Shown here: one piece after another, positions 6,369 through 7,376 of the stretch
Layout: every line of letters starts with the position of its first letter
Numbering within the stretch: position 1 is the stretch's first letter
Source of the DNA: Bacteroidales bacterium
Lineage (GTDB): Bacteria > Bacteroidota > Bacteroidia > Bacteroidales > P3
DNA: 7,376 nt
Assembly (NCBI GenBank): GCA_031286005.1
Contig: JAITVC010000058.1
Location: 1 to 7,376, forward strand
Reading direction: 5' to 3'
Program-made: the position numbers and the translations under genes
The notes under the pieces: generated by a model
What the model was told of the DNA's origin: nothing
What the model saw: the letters and a program-made list of their open reading frames with translations, nothing else
Databases searched by the model: none

Positions 6369-7376
6369 ATGAAAAAATACATCTTCCTAATTCTAACTCT
6401 CTGCTTCACGACCAATATCCACGCCGACGAAGGCATGTGGCTCGTTCATCTTTTAGAACAGAACTTAAAAAACATGCAGTCTTATGGTTTCAAATTAACG
6501 GCCAAAGAAGTGTATAATGAAAACAATCCATCGTTGCACGATGCTGTGGTGGCATTGGATTTCGGATGCACCGGAAGCATGATTTCCGAACAAGGATTGA
6601 TGATTACCAATCACCATTGTGCCTACGACGATATTCATCAAAACAGCACGTCTGAGAATAATATTTTGGAAAATGGGTTTTGGGCAAAAAACCGCTCGGA
6701 AGAAATTCCTATCAAAGGGAAATCGGTGTTTTTCCTGCGCCGTGTGATTGATGTTACCGATGAAATGAATGCTTATCTGGATTCCTGTAAAAATGCAGGT
6801 TCGCCGGTTGGCACGATGGGTATGCGGCGCGTAACCGGAAATTTTGAGAAAAAGTATTCGGAAGGAACAACGTATGAAGCCATGTGCCATAATGTTTACC
6901 GAGGTGTAAAGTGGTATGTATTTCTGTACGACCAATTCAAAGATGTTCGTTTGGTAGGTGCGCCGCCGGTGTCGATTGGTGCGTTTGGCGGAGAAGCGGA
7001 TAATTTCAAATGGCCTCAGCACAAGGGCGATTTTGCATTGTATCGTGTGTATGGCGATAAAAACGGAAAACCGGCCGAGTATTCGAGCGAAAATGTGCCT
7101 ATCAAAGCCAAGAAAACATTGACCATATCGGAAAAGGGCATCCGTGATAACGATTTTTCCATGATGTTGGGCTATCCTTTTTCAACGTATCGCTATATTC
7201 CATCGGTTGGCTTGAACGAAAAAATCGAAGCGCTTAATCCTGCGCAACATTATGTGAAACGCTCAATACTTGATGCCATGCGGGTTTGGATGGATGCCGA
7301 TACGACTGTGCGCCTCAAATATGCGAGTAAATATTTCTCGATTGCCAATTCGCAGGAATTGCGCAAAGGCGAATGG
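6369..7376 (+). CDS. S46-family dipeptidyl-peptidase (DPP7/DPP11-like), N-terminal 336 residues
   Basis: Partial gene running off the right edge. The ATG at 6369 begins MKKYIFLILTLCFTTNIHA, a signal peptide, followed by DEGMW, the characteristic mature N-terminus of peptidase family S46. These are periplasmic chymotrypsin-fold (clan PA) serine exopeptidases that remove dipeptides from peptide N-termini and feed amino-acid catabolism. Visible family marks are DFGCTGSMIS-x-x-GLMITNHHCAYD, with catalytic His in the NHHC motif (H82/H83, H83 most likely), and GGEADNFKWPQHKGDFALYR, with Asp D221 about 138 residues later, the spacing known for S46 enzymes. N212 lies nine residues before that Asp, in the region that binds the substrate N-terminus in this family. 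S46 proteins are usually about 700 residues, so roughly half is present. The nucleophile Ser and the residue that separates DPP7 (hydrophobic) from DPP11 (acidic) specificity are outside the window, so substrate preference cannot be assigned. The leader is A/T-rich without a Shine-Dalgarno sequence. Confidence 0.93.
   Translation, partial: MKKYIFLILTLCFTTNIHADEGMWLVHLLEQNLKNMQSYGFKLTAKEVYNENNPSLHDAVVALDFGCTGSMISEQGLMITNHHCAYDDIHQNSTSENNILENGFWAKNRSEEIPIKGKSVFFLRRVIDVTDEMNAYLDSCKNAGSPVGTMGMRRVTGNFEKKYSEGTTYEAMCHNVYRGVKWYVFLYDQFKDVRLVGAPPVSIGAFGGEADNFKWPQHKGDFALYRVYGDKNGKPAEYSSENVPIKAKKTLTISEKGIRDNDFSMMLGYPFSTYRYIPSVGLNEKIEALNPAQHYVKRSILDAMRVWMDADTTVRLKYASKYFSIANSQELRKGEW

Noticed and set aside
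6495..7022. A 175-codon open frame on the minus strand
   Set aside because: It lies wholly inside the S46 peptidase gene, antisense to its conserved NHHC and GDF regions. It has no recognisable domain or signal and is a shadow of the real gene.

Overview
The window looks like a Bacteroidota (Bacteroidetes) chromosome fragment, most likely from a member of Bacteroidales that has a type IX secretion system (T9SS). Three things support this: start codons preceded by A/T-rich leaders with no Shine-Dalgarno sequence; two Bacteroidetes-type envelope families side by side (DUF4876-like and DUF6850-like); and a large protein ending in a T9SS type A C-terminal sorting domain. All four genes lie on the + strand. 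I see no tRNA, rRNA, CRISPR array, transposase or phage gene.

Layout: (1) 2-859 is the 3' part of a DUF4876-like gene whose start lies left of the window. (2) 884-2497 is a complete DUF6850-like outer-membrane beta-barrel gene, 24 bp downstream and almost certainly in the same operon. (3) 2551-6312 is a complete 1253-residue exported protein. It has a signal peptide, three GLUG-type beta-helix modules, a bacterial Ig-like (Big_2) domain and a T9SS sorting domain. It sits 53 bp after the barrel gene and could be part of the same transcript. (4) A perfect 30-bp palindrome lies at 6318-6347. (5) 6369-7376 is the first 336 codons of an S46-family dipeptidyl-peptidase (DPP7/DPP11 type). It keeps the His and Asp of the catalytic triad, and its Ser-bearing half lies beyond the right edge.

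Working model: genes 1-3 form a cell-envelope/surface locus. An outer-membrane barrel and its DUF4876 neighbour are followed by a very large secreted or surface-anchored beta-helix protein, plausibly a surface-binding or adhesin-like factor. The specific ligand or substrate cannot be read from the sequence. The S46 peptidase is probably a separate unit. It is divided from the others by the palindrome, is visibly richer in G+C, and belongs to a periplasmic peptide-utilisation family. The least explained parts are the DUF4876/DUF6850 pair and the mosaic construction of the GLUG protein.
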